Shown here one piece after another: positions 53,334 through 60,017 of a DNA stretch of 64,000 nt. Below the pieces are notes generated by a model. It had not been told where the DNA came from and made no database searches. It saw only the letters and a list, made by a program, of their open reading frames with translations. Source of the DNA: an uncultured Clostridia bacterium (GTDB taxonomy: Bacteria; Bacillota; Clostridia; UBA1381); contig CAKSFT010000010.1 of the NCBI GenBank assembly GCA_934454145.1, positions 1-64,000 of the forward strand. The letters are read 5' to 3'. A program made the translations under genes and the position numbers. Every line of letters starts with the position of its first letter. Positions within the stretch are counted from its first letter, which is position 1.

Positions 53334-54479
53334 TCAAAAATTTTTGATTCGTTTCATATATCCGTCAAAATTATATTTCAAATCTTCCATGCAATCTCCG
53401 CCAAATTTTTCCAGGAATGCCTTCGCGGCCTCAAACGCCGCCGCCGCCTCCACAACAACGGCACACGCGGGCACGGCACAAACATCGGAACGCTCCACCG
53501 AAGCCTTTGTCCCCTCCCTTGTGTTGATGTCAACCGTCCCCAGCGGATTATAAAGCGTCGGTATCGGTTTCATTGCCGCCCGCACAATTATCGCCTCTCC
53601 GTTTGACATTCCGCCCTCAATGCCGCCGGCATTGTTGGTGATTCGCCGATATTCTCCGTCGTAGACAATCTCATCATGCACCTGTGAGCCGGGCTTTTTC
53701 GCCGCCTCAAATCCCGCACCGAACTCAACTCCCTTTATCGCCTGTATGCTCATCACGGCAAAGGCAAGCCTTGCGTCCAGCTTTCTGTCATAATGCACAT
53801 AACTGCCGATGCCCGGCGGCATGCCCAGAATCCTGGTTTCCACGATTCCGCCGCATGATTCTCCGGAGGCTTTTATATTGTCGATATACTCCATCGCCGC
53901 GCGTGCGGATTCCTCGTCCCCAAATCCGACCTCCGACTTTGCGGCTCTCTCAAAAAAATCCGCATCTTCGGGGTTCCCGGCGTCCTTGACAGTACCGATG
54001 CTCACAACCCTCGACAAAAACTTTATGCCAAAAGGCTCTGTCAATTGTTTTGCCAAAGCCCCCGCCGCGACGCGCACCGCGGTTTCCCGTGCGCTGGCAC
54101 GTTCAAGCACATTTCTCAAATCACGGTGATTATATTTCATACCGCCCGAAAGGTCTGCATGTCCGGGCCTTGGCGAGAACACTTCTTTCAGACTCTGCGC
54201 GCTCTCCGCGCCCATTATATGCTCCCAGTTTTCCCAGTCTTTGTTCTCAATCTTCATGCATATCGGGCTGCCAAGCGTATACCCTCCGCGCACACCTGAA
54301 AGAATTTCAACCCTGTCGGTTTCAATTTTCATTCTGCCACCGCGGCCATAGCCCATCTGCCGCCGTGCCAGGTCATTGTTTATTTTTGCAGCATCAACCC
54401 TGACCCCGGCGGGCATGCCTTCCACAATCACATCAAGACACTTGCCGTGGGTTTCTCCCGATGTCAGATATCTAAGCAT
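53334..54479 (-). CDS. aroC: Chorismate synthase
   Basis: 381 residues. SGETHGKCLDVIVEGMPAG at the start (SGETHGKCL), RRQMGYGRGGRMKIE, RPGHADLSGGMKY, and NNAGGIEGGMSNGE near 275 are signature regions. It forms chorismate from EPSP with reduced FMN. It precedes the esterase gene by 14 nt on the same strand. Confidence 0.96.
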   Translation of the reverse strand: MLRYLTSGETHGKCLDVIVEGMPAGVRVDAAKINNDLARRQMGYGRGGRMKIETDRVEILSGVRGGYTLGSPICMKIENKDWENWEHIMGAESAQSLKEVFSPRPGHADLSGGMKYNHRDLRNVLERASARETAVRVAAGALAKQLTEPFGIKFLSRVVSIGTVKDAGNPEDADFFERAAKSEVGFGDEESARAAMEYIDNIKASGESCGGIVETRILGMPPGIGSYVHYDRKLDARLAFAVMSIQAIKGVEFGAGFEAAKKPGSQVHDEIVYDGEYRRITNNAGGIEGGMSNGEAIIVRAAMKPIPTLYNPLGTVDINTREGTKASVERSDVCAVPACAVVVEAAAAFEAAKAFLEKFGGDCMEDLKYNFDGYMKRIKNF

Positions 54480-54676
54480 TGTTATTCATTCCTTCATCTA
54501 TTTTAACCGCATCTTCGCAGTCTTTTTCATTATATCACTTTCCCCCGCCATTTTCAAGATTAATTTGACTTTAAACCCAAACATATTACATTTTTTTCAA
54601 ATTCACAAGAAAAGCCGTATATCCTTATCCAAAAATATATATTTTGCCAAAAAGAAATTTTTCTTTTCAAAAAATA

Positions 54677-54769
54677 TTGACAAACACGGTTAGTTGTGCT
54701 AAACTAACCGTTGAAAAGGTTAGCGAATGCTAACCATATATATTGTACATTGGTTAGCTTGTTCTAACC
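54677..54769 (+). promoter_or_regulatory. feo promoter with three operator palindromes
   Basis: TTGACA at 54677-54682 and TAAACT at 54700-54705 (17-bp spacer) form the promoter. Overlapping it is ACGGTTAGTT at 54686-54695 with AACTAACCGT at 54702-54711, a 10-bp-arm palindrome. GGTTAG-CGAATG-CTAACC at 54718-54735 and GGTTAG-CTTGTT-CTAACC at 54752-54769 follow downstream. Three sites argue for tight, probably cooperative, repression by a metalloregulator. The remainder of 54480-54676 is AT-rich with no gene. Confidence 0.8.
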
Positions 54770-54787
54770 GGAACGGAGGTAACAAAA

Positions 54788-55000
54788 ATGATGCCGCTCA
54801 GCTTAGCAAATGTGGGAGAAGATAACATCATAAAAAAAATCGGCGGAAATCCCGAAGTGAAAAAACACTTGGAAAACCTGGGATTTGTCGTGGGGGGCAA
54901 TGTACGGATTATAAACACCCTCGGCGGCAATGTCATTGTAAACGTCAAGGAAGCGCGGATTGCCATCAGCAAAGAAATGGCGCAAAAAATTATGATTTGA
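54788..55000 (+). CDS. feoA: FeoA-domain protein (first copy)
   Basis: 70 residues. SH3-like FeoA fold with MPLSLANVGED at the start, HLENLGFVVGGNVRIINTLGG and VKEARIAISKEMA. FeoA assists FeoB in ferrous iron uptake at the inner membrane face. CGGAGGT precedes the ATG. It is followed by a second feoA after a short stem-loop repeat, a tandem arrangement known in Clostridia. Confidence 0.88.
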   Translation: MMPLSLANVGEDNIIKKIGGNPEVKKHLENLGFVVGGNVRIINTLGGNVIVNVKEARIAISKEMAQKIMI

Positions 55001-55047
55001 TTCATTTGTTTTGCACGGCGCTGCCCCGGCGGTTCACAACAGTTTTT

Positions 55048-55075
55048 TAATTGTAAAGCGCAAGTTTTGCAATTA
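55048..55075 (+). repeat. Short stem-loop repeat between the two feoA genes
   Basis: TAATTGTAAA pairs with TTTGCAATTA with a G-T pair, loop GCGCAAGT. Its end is 29 nt before the second feoA start. Confidence 0.75.
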
Positions 55076-55104
55076 CATATATATTAAAACAGGGAGGAAT
55101 AAAA

Positions 55105-55326
55105 ATGAACACTTTGAAACAAGCAAAAATCGGCGACACCGTCACTGTGGTAAAGCTCCATGGCGAAGGCGCCGTAAAAAGAAGGCTTATGGATATGGGG
55201 ATAACCAAAGGCACTTCGGTACATATCAGGAAGGTTGCGCCGCTTGGCGATCCGATTGAAGTGACCGTCCGCGGTTATGAGCTTTCGCTGCGCAAGGCAG
55301 ACGCAGAAATGATTGAAATTCAATAA
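55105..55326 (+). CDS. feoA: FeoA-domain protein (second copy)
   Basis: 73 residues: TLKQAKIGDTVTVVKLHGEG, RRLMDMGITKGTSVHIRKVAPLGDPIEVTV (RRLMDMGITKGT), GYELSLRKADAEMIEI, a textbook FeoA. GGGAGGA precedes the ATG. It is more canonical than the first copy and lies 16 nt before feoB, so it is the likely direct partner. Confidence 0.93.
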   Translation: MNTLKQAKIGDTVTVVKLHGEGAVKRRLMDMGITKGTSVHIRKVAPLGDPIEVTVRGYELSLRKADAEMIEIQ

Positions 55327-55342
55327 AAGGAGAGAAACGATT

Positions 55343-57844
55343 ATGAATATCAGAATTGCCCTTGCAGGTAATCCAAACTGTGGTAAAACCACATTGTTCA
55401 ATGCCCTGACAGGTTCAAACCAGTTTGTGGGGAACTGGCCCGGCGTCACGGTTGAGAAAAAAGAAGGTAAGCTGAAAAAGCATGACGGAGTAATCATCAC
55501 CGACCTTCCGGGAATATATTCACTTTCCCCGTACACTCTTGAAGAAGTTGTCGCAAGAAATTATTTGATTGACGAACGTCCCGATGCAATATTAAACATC
55601 ATAGACGGCACAAACCTTGAGAGAAACCTCTACCTCACAACACAGCTGACAGAGCTCGGCATACCTGTTGTCATCGCAATCAACATGATGGACGTTGTGA
55701 AGAAGAACGGCGACAAAATCAACATTGCAGAACTTTCGCGTGAGCTTGGGTGCAAAATCGTAGAGATATCCGCCCTCAAAAACGACGGAGTCATGACAGC
55801 GGCAGAAGAGGCAATCAAAGCCGCCAAAAACGGCAAAACCGTGCCGATGCACACCTTCAGCGGCGCTGTTGAACATGCAATTGCGCACATTGAAGAAGCA
55901 GTTCTTCACAACATGCCCGAAGATGAGCAGAGATGGTATGCAATAAAAATCTTTGAAAGAGATTCGAAAATCATTGAAAAACTTAAGATTGATGACAATG
56001 TCATGAAGCATATCGAATCCGATATCAAAGCGGCGGAAGAAGAGCTTGACGACGATGCGGAAAGTATAATCACCAATGAAAGATATGTCTATATCGCCCA
56101 AATCATAAAGGGATGCTATAAAAAGAAAAATGTCGGCAAGCTTTCGACTTCCGACAAAATCGATAAAGTTGTCACAAACCGTTGGCTGGGCTTGCCGATA
56201 TTTGCCGTAATTATGTATCTGGTATACTACATTTCGATGGTTACTGTCGGTTCTATGGCAACCGACTGGGCAAATGACGGACTTTTCGGCGACGGCTGGC
56301 ATCTGTTCGGAATCGGCAGTGCCGCATATAACGAAAAAGCCGAAGAATTCGGCGACGCATCATCGGTTATAAACGGCTATATCGAATATGCCGCAGGCAA
56401 AGGCGTAGACACAGAAGCAGTTGAAGCCGCACTGGACACCGAATCCGAAAATTTCAGCACTGACGCTGCAAAAGCCGCTCTGGTTGAATTTTCGGAAACA
56501 ACAACCGACATCGGCGATGCATCATACACAGTTGTTGACGAAGAAACACAAGAGCCGACCGACGAAACAAAAACACATGATGACTTGGTTGCGGCAATAA
56601 AGACATATGAAAGCTATGGCTGTGAAGACCCCGACCCGGCAGCTGACGGAGTATGGGTTCCCGGTATCCCTGTTTTGGTAGAGTCACTTCTCACAAAAAT
56701 AAATTGCCAGGAATGGCTGTCAGGACTTATCCTGGACGGTATCGTAGCCGGTGTCGGCGCGGTTCTCGGCTTTGTTCCTCAGATGCTTGTATTGTTCCTC
56801 TTGCTTGCATTCCTGGAAGCATGCGGATATATGGCAAGAATTGCATTTGTGCTTGACAGAGTATTCAGAAAATTCGGGCTTTCCGGTAAATCATTTATCC
56901 CTATGCTTATAGGCACAGGCTGTGGTGTTCCGGGTATAATGGCTTCGAGAACCATTGAAAATGACCGTGACCGCAAAATGACAATCATGACAACAACCTT
57001 TATCCCCTGCGGTGCAAAGGTTCCGTTTATCGCAATGATTGCCGGCGCAATCTTCAGCGGTTCTGCATGGGTTGCAACGTCAGCATACTTCATCGGTATG
57101 GCGGCAATCGTTGTTTCCGGCATCATGCTCAAAAAGACAAAGATGTTCTCCGGCGACCCCGCACCGTTTGTAATGGAGCTTCCGGCATATCACATGCCTA
57201 CTCTCTTAAACGTTTTGCGCAGCATGTGGGAACGCGGCTGGTCATTCATCAAAAAAGCAGGCACAATTATCCTTTTGTCAACAATCCTTGTATGGTTTAC
57301 AACATATTTCGGATTTGTAGACGGCAAATTCACCATGCTTTCCGACGAACAGCTTGACATGAGCATACTTGCAACAATCGGCGGCGAAATCGCATGGATA
57401 TTCAAGCCTCTCGGCTGGGGCACATGGCAAGCAGCCGTTGCTTCAATCACAGGTCTTGTCGCAAAAGAAAACATTGTCGGCACAATGGGTATCCTTTATG
57501 GCGGTGCAGAAACATACAACAACCTCAGAGAAGCATTCACAGGAATCAGTGCATATTCATTCCTCGTATTCAACCTTCTTTGTGCCCCCTGCTTTGCGGC
57601 AATCGGTGCAATAAAGCGTGAAATGAACAATGCAAAATGGACATGGTTTGCAATTGGATATCAGTGTATATTTGCTTATGCTGTGGCATTGGTTATCAAC
57701 CAAATCGGCGGACTCTTCACAAACAATGTCAATGTAGTCGGCGTCATTGCCGCTGCCGCTGTCATTGCAGTGATTATATACATGCTCTTCAAGCCTTACA
57801 AAGAAGCAAACACATTGAAAACCAACGTAAAAATTTCAAAATAA
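55343..57844 (+). CDS. feoB: Ferrous iron transporter FeoB
   Basis: 833 residues from ATG 55343 (AAGGAGAG upstream). G domain with G1 GNPNCGKTTLFN near 9-20, DLPGIYSLSPY (G3) near 56 and NMMDVV (G4) near 118; a helical linker; membrane part with GFVPQMLVLFLLLAFLEACGYMAR region, the Gate motif GTGCGVPGIMASRTI and FIPCGAKVPFIA with the Cys of the pore. Between the first helix and the next, residues ~329-436 form an acidic soluble insertion absent from short FeoBs. It imports Fe(II). Under the three-operator promoter at 54677. Confidence 0.96.
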   Translation: MNIRIALAGNPNCGKTTLFNALTGSNQFVGNWPGVTVEKKEGKLKKHDGVIITDLPGIYSLSPYTLEEVVARNYLIDERPDAILNIIDGTNLERNLYLTTQLTELGIPVVIAINMMDVVKKNGDKINIAELSRELGCKIVEISALKNDGVMTAAEEAIKAAKNGKTVPMHTFSGAVEHAIAHIEEAVLHNMPEDEQRWYAIKIFERDSKIIEKLKIDDNVMKHIESDIKAAEEELDDDAESIITNERYVYIAQIIKGCYKKKNVGKLSTSDKIDKVVTNRWLGLPIFAVIMYLVYYISMVTVGSMATDWANDGLFGDGWHLFGIGSAAYNEKAEEFGDASSVINGYIEYAAGKGVDTEAVEAALDTESENFSTDAAKAALVEFSETTTDIGDASYTVVDEETQEPTDETKTHDDLVAAIKTYESYGCEDPDPAADGVWVPGIPVLVESLLTKINCQEWLSGLILDGIVAGVGAVLGFVPQMLVLFLLLAFLEACGYMARIAFVLDRVFRKFGLSGKSFIPMLIGTGCGVPGIMASRTIENDRDRKMTIMTTTFIPCGAKVPFIAMIAGAIFSGSAWVATSAYFIGMAAIVVSGIMLKKTKMFSGDPAPFVMELPAYHMPTLLNVLRSMWERGWSFIKKAGTIILLSTILVWFTTYFGFVDGKFTMLSDEQLDMSILATIGGEIAWIFKPLGWGTWQAAVASITGLVAKENIVGTMGILYGGAETYNNLREAFTGISAYSFLVFNLLCAPCFAAIGAIKREMNNAKWTWFAIGYQCIFAYAVALVINQIGGLFTNNVNVVGVIAAAAVIAVIIYMLFKPYKEANTLKTNVKISK

Positions 57845-57854
57845 TTGAAACCGC

Positions 57855-57893
57855 AATTCTGCCCGTACCGCCTCGGGCGTATCGGGCAGAATT
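57855..57893 (+). terminator. Hairpin after feoB
   Basis: AATTCTGCCCG pairs with CGGGCAGAATT over a 17-nt loop, with GGTTTA after it. The T tract is weak, so partial read-through into the small genes downstream is likely. Confidence 0.65.
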
Positions 57894-57909
57894 TGGTTTA
57901 AAATTTTAT

Positions 57910-57939
57910 GTAATTGTAAAACTAACGTTTTCCAATTAC
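57910..57939 (+). repeat. Short stem-loop repeat upstream of FeoB-associated gene
   Basis: GTAATTGTAAAA with TTTTCCAATTAC around CTAACG, one mismatch. Its end is 35 nt before the next start. Confidence 0.8.
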
Positions 57940-57974
57940 CTGTTTAGGTAAATTGCAAAGGAGGATATTAAGTT

Positions 57975-58151
57975 ATGACATGGTTTTTAAACAATATCGG
58001 AACAATCGCAGTCTTGCTTATACTTGCGGCAATTGTCACATTTATCGTGATTCACCTGAAAAAGGAGAAATCCGCCGGGAAATCCTCTTGCGGCTGCAAC
58101 TGTGCAAGCTGTGCACTGCACGGAAAATGCCACAGCGGAAAGAAGGCATAA
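57975..58151 (+). CDS. FeoB-associated Cys-rich membrane protein
   Basis: 58 residues, MTWFLNNIGTIAVLLILAA as membrane helix, then a basic stretch and SCGCNCASCALHGKC at the C-terminus. This is the standard small protein found after FeoB in Clostridia; it may bind or hand on iron at the inner face. AAGGAGGA is 9 nt upstream. Its layout is echoed by the N-terminus of the HMA fusion at 8696. Confidence 0.88.
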   Translation: MTWFLNNIGTIAVLLILAAIVTFIVIHLKKEKSAGKSSCGCNCASCALHGKCHSGKKA

Positions 58152-58155
58152 ACCG

Positions 58156-58281
58156 ATGGGAAACAACGTTCAATCGTTTTTATACGGAATTTCTTCGCTT
58201 ATTCTTTGTTTTGCCCTGCTTGGTGTTTCATCATACATAAAGAAAAAGTGCAGAGATTTCCTGAAAGAAAACAAAACATAA
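58156..58281 (+). CDS. 41-residue membrane protein in feo operon
   Basis: ATG 58156 lies 4 nt after the previous stop; the product is MGNNVQSFLYGISSLILCF then a second hydrophobic part and the basic tail YIKKKCRDFLKE. One membrane helix. No recognisable family. Support is its tight packing between the Cys-rich gene and DUF2325, with GGAAAGAAGG within the end of the preceding gene as ribosome site. Confidence 0.6.
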   Translation: MGNNVQSFLYGISSLILCFALLGVSSYIKKKCRDFLKENKT

Positions 58282-58303
58282 AAATAAGAATCGGAGCAAA
58301 AAT

Positions 58304-58594
58304 ATGAGTATTGTAATAGTCGGCGGACATGACCGTATGCACTGCAAATACAAGGAAATATGCAAAAAGTACGGCTGCAAGTGCAAGGTATTCACACAAT
58401 GTCCCGCAAATTTCAAAAACCAAATAGGCAACCCGGACATGGTGATTGTTTTCACCGGCACGGTTGCACACAAGATGGTGTCAATAGCATCACAACAAGC
58501 TGAAAAATCCGGGGCTTGTCTGAAACACTGCAATTCCTCAAGCGGAAGTGCCCTCAATGACGCTCTGCAAGATTATTTCGGCATAAAAGCTTAA
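58304..58594 (+). CDS. DUF2325 protein
   Basis: 96 residues: MSIVIVGGHDRMHCKYKEIC, CKVFTQCPANFKNQIGNPD, TGTVAHKMVSIA and KHCNSSSGSALND. The GGHDRM and six cysteines fit DUF2325, a small Rossmann-like family often encoded with feo genes. The cysteines suggest metal or redox sensing; its activity is unknown. TCGGAGC precedes the ATG. Confidence 0.85.
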   Translation: MSIVIVGGHDRMHCKYKEICKKYGCKCKVFTQCPANFKNQIGNPDMVIVFTGTVAHKMVSIASQQAEKSGACLKHCNSSSGSALNDALQDYFGIKA

Positions 58595-58608
58595 TTTTTT
58601 TGATGCAT

Positions 58609-58626
58609 GGTTAGTTCAAACTAACC
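58609..58626 (+). promoter_or_regulatory. Operator palindrome before DUF3793
   Basis: GGTTAGTT-CA-AACTAACC, the same 6+6 core as at 8660 and 54677-54769, 15 nt after the DUF2325 stop and directly before the GGAGG of the next gene. No clear -35/-10 pair was found, so it may act with a promoter inside DUF2325 or on read-through. Confidence 0.7.
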
Positions 58627-58641
58627 ATAATGGAGGATATT

Positions 58642-59193
58642 ATGCTGGAAACATTAATTGCCGAGCGGTGCGGTCCCGCACTTGCCGGGATAAAGCCGGG
58701 CAATCTGGCGGCATGCTGTGTTGCCAAAATCCCGGATTTGAAAAAACGCATAAAAAAACTGAATAAAGAATTGAACAATACGGGTATATATCTGGAAATA
58801 CTGTGTGAATGTCCGGCACGCGCACTCTTGTTTGTGTACAGGGAAAAACAACTGAAAAACTACCTTTGGTGCCCCGATATCCGTGTTTTACTGAACCAAT
58901 ACGGTTACGGAGATTGTCATTCTGTTTCCGATTACATATCACGGCTGAAATCCAGGCTCAACGGATTTGAATTCCCCCACGAAATCGGCGCATTTTTGGG
59001 TTATCCCGCACACGACATATATGGTTTTATCCATCACAAAGACACGGGTTGTCTTTTGTGCGGAGAATGGAAAGTATATAAAAACCCGGAATCAGCAAAA
59101 ATATTGTTTGCAAGATATAAAAAATGCCGGTGTGCAATCTTGAAAAAGCTTGCCGACGGTCAAACCCTCACACAGATTTTTTGTACGGCATAA
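58642..59193 (+). CDS. DUF3793 protein
   Basis: 183 residues from ATG 58642; an ATG 12 nt earlier overlaps the GGAGG and is rejected. LIAERCGPALAGIKPGNLAA at the start (CGPALAGIKPGNL), LEILCECPARALLFVYR, and GFEFPHEIGAFLGYPAHDIYGFI (HEIGAFLGYP and D-x-x-G-F-I) are DUF3793 motifs. Members are common in anaerobes next to flavodoxin and iron genes and are probably cytosolic. Function unknown. Confidence 0.88.
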   Translation: MLETLIAERCGPALAGIKPGNLAACCVAKIPDLKKRIKKLNKELNNTGIYLEILCECPARALLFVYREKQLKNYLWCPDIRVLLNQYGYGDCHSVSDYISRLKSRLNGFEFPHEIGAFLGYPAHDIYGFIHHKDTGCLLCGEWKVYKNPESAKILFARYKKCRCAILKKLADGQTLTQIFCTA

Positions 59194-59284
59194 ATATGCA
59201 AAACAACATTGCCCCAAACGGCAATTTGTTATAAAAAAACACTAAGGAATCCCTTAAAAATTTTATCAAAAGGAGGTTTTACAC

Positions 59285-59713
59285 ATGAGTAAAACAGCAA
59301 TCATTTATTGGAGCGGAACAGGAAACACAGAAGCAATGGCAGAGGCAATTTTTGACGGTGCAAAAGAAGTCAACCCCGATACTGCCCTCTTCTCTGTTTC
59401 GGAAATTTCGGCAGACGAGGCGGCAGCATATGATACACTGATTCTGGGCTGCCCGGCAATGGGCGCAGAAGTCCTGGAAGAAAGCGAATTTGACCCCTTC
59501 TTCACAGAATTGGAATCAAAGCTTTCCGGGAAAAAGGTTGCACTCTTCGGCTCTTATGGCTGGGGTGACGGCGAATGGATGAGAAACTGGGAGGAACGCG
59601 TCAATGCCTCAGGTGCACAGCTTTTGGGCGGAGAAGGCTTGACGGTGAACGAATCACCTGATGCCGATGCACTTGAGGATTGCAAAAATCTCGGGAAAAC
59701 ATCAGCACAATAA
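59285..59713 (+). CDS. Flavodoxin
   Basis: 142 residues. FMN phosphate loop YWSGTGNTEAMA at 9-20, LGCPAMGAEVLEE near 60, and FGSYGWGDGEWMRNW near 90 for the isoalloxazine ring. It replaces ferredoxin as an electron carrier when iron is short, which matches its place behind the operator-bearing DUF3793 gene. AAAGGAGGT precedes the ATG. Confidence 0.94.
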   Translation: MSKTAIIYWSGTGNTEAMAEAIFDGAKEVNPDTALFSVSEISADEAAAYDTLILGCPAMGAEVLEESEFDPFFTELESKLSGKKVALFGSYGWGDGEWMRNWEERVNASGAQLLGGEGLTVNESPDADALEDCKNLGKTSAQ

Positions 59714-59885
59714 AAAAGGGAATGTAAAAAAACTCCGGAACGCAAGAAAAGAATTAAAGCACACATATTATAAAAAATATAATTGATACAGTTTAGCTTT
59801 ATCATGACAGAAAAATCAAAAAATATAATTTTTCATATAATTTTTCCTTTTCTTGCTATCAACAAACTTCGTCACTTGGCGTACC

Positions 59886-59974
59886 CATGTACGCCGTCGG
59901 ATAACCCAAAGCCAAAGCTTTGGCTCAGTTTGTTAATTCCAAAGTTTTTTTCCTATCCCCTTGAAAAAACAAGG
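59886..59974. repeat. Conserved block joined to terminator repeat (copy 3, inverted)
   Basis: Starts with CATGTACGCCGTCGG, shared with 42880, contains the palindrome GCCAAAGCTTTGGC at 59911-59924, and ends with CCTATCCCCTTG, the inverse of the block at 5753 and 32815. It leads directly into terminator copy 5. No gene is supported in 59714-60017. Confidence 0.65.
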
Positions 59975-60010
59975 GGCTGATTAAAAAGTCAATTGACTTT
60001 TTAATCAGCC
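59975..60010. terminator. Palindromic terminator repeat, copy 5
   Basis: Perfect 18-bp arms (GGCTGATTAAAAAGTCAA), 7 nt from the metY stop on the minus strand. The variable stem pair here is AT/AT. Confidence 0.8.
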
Positions 60011-60017
60011 TGTTTTT

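Noticed and set aside
54788..55326. The two feoA genes as one gene split by mutation
   Set aside because: Each codes a complete FeoA fold with its own ribosome site; tandem feoA genes are usual in Clostridia.
47251..57939. Stem-loop repeats as a dispersed CRISPR array
   Set aside because: Copies are kilobases apart, palindromic, without spacers or cas genes.
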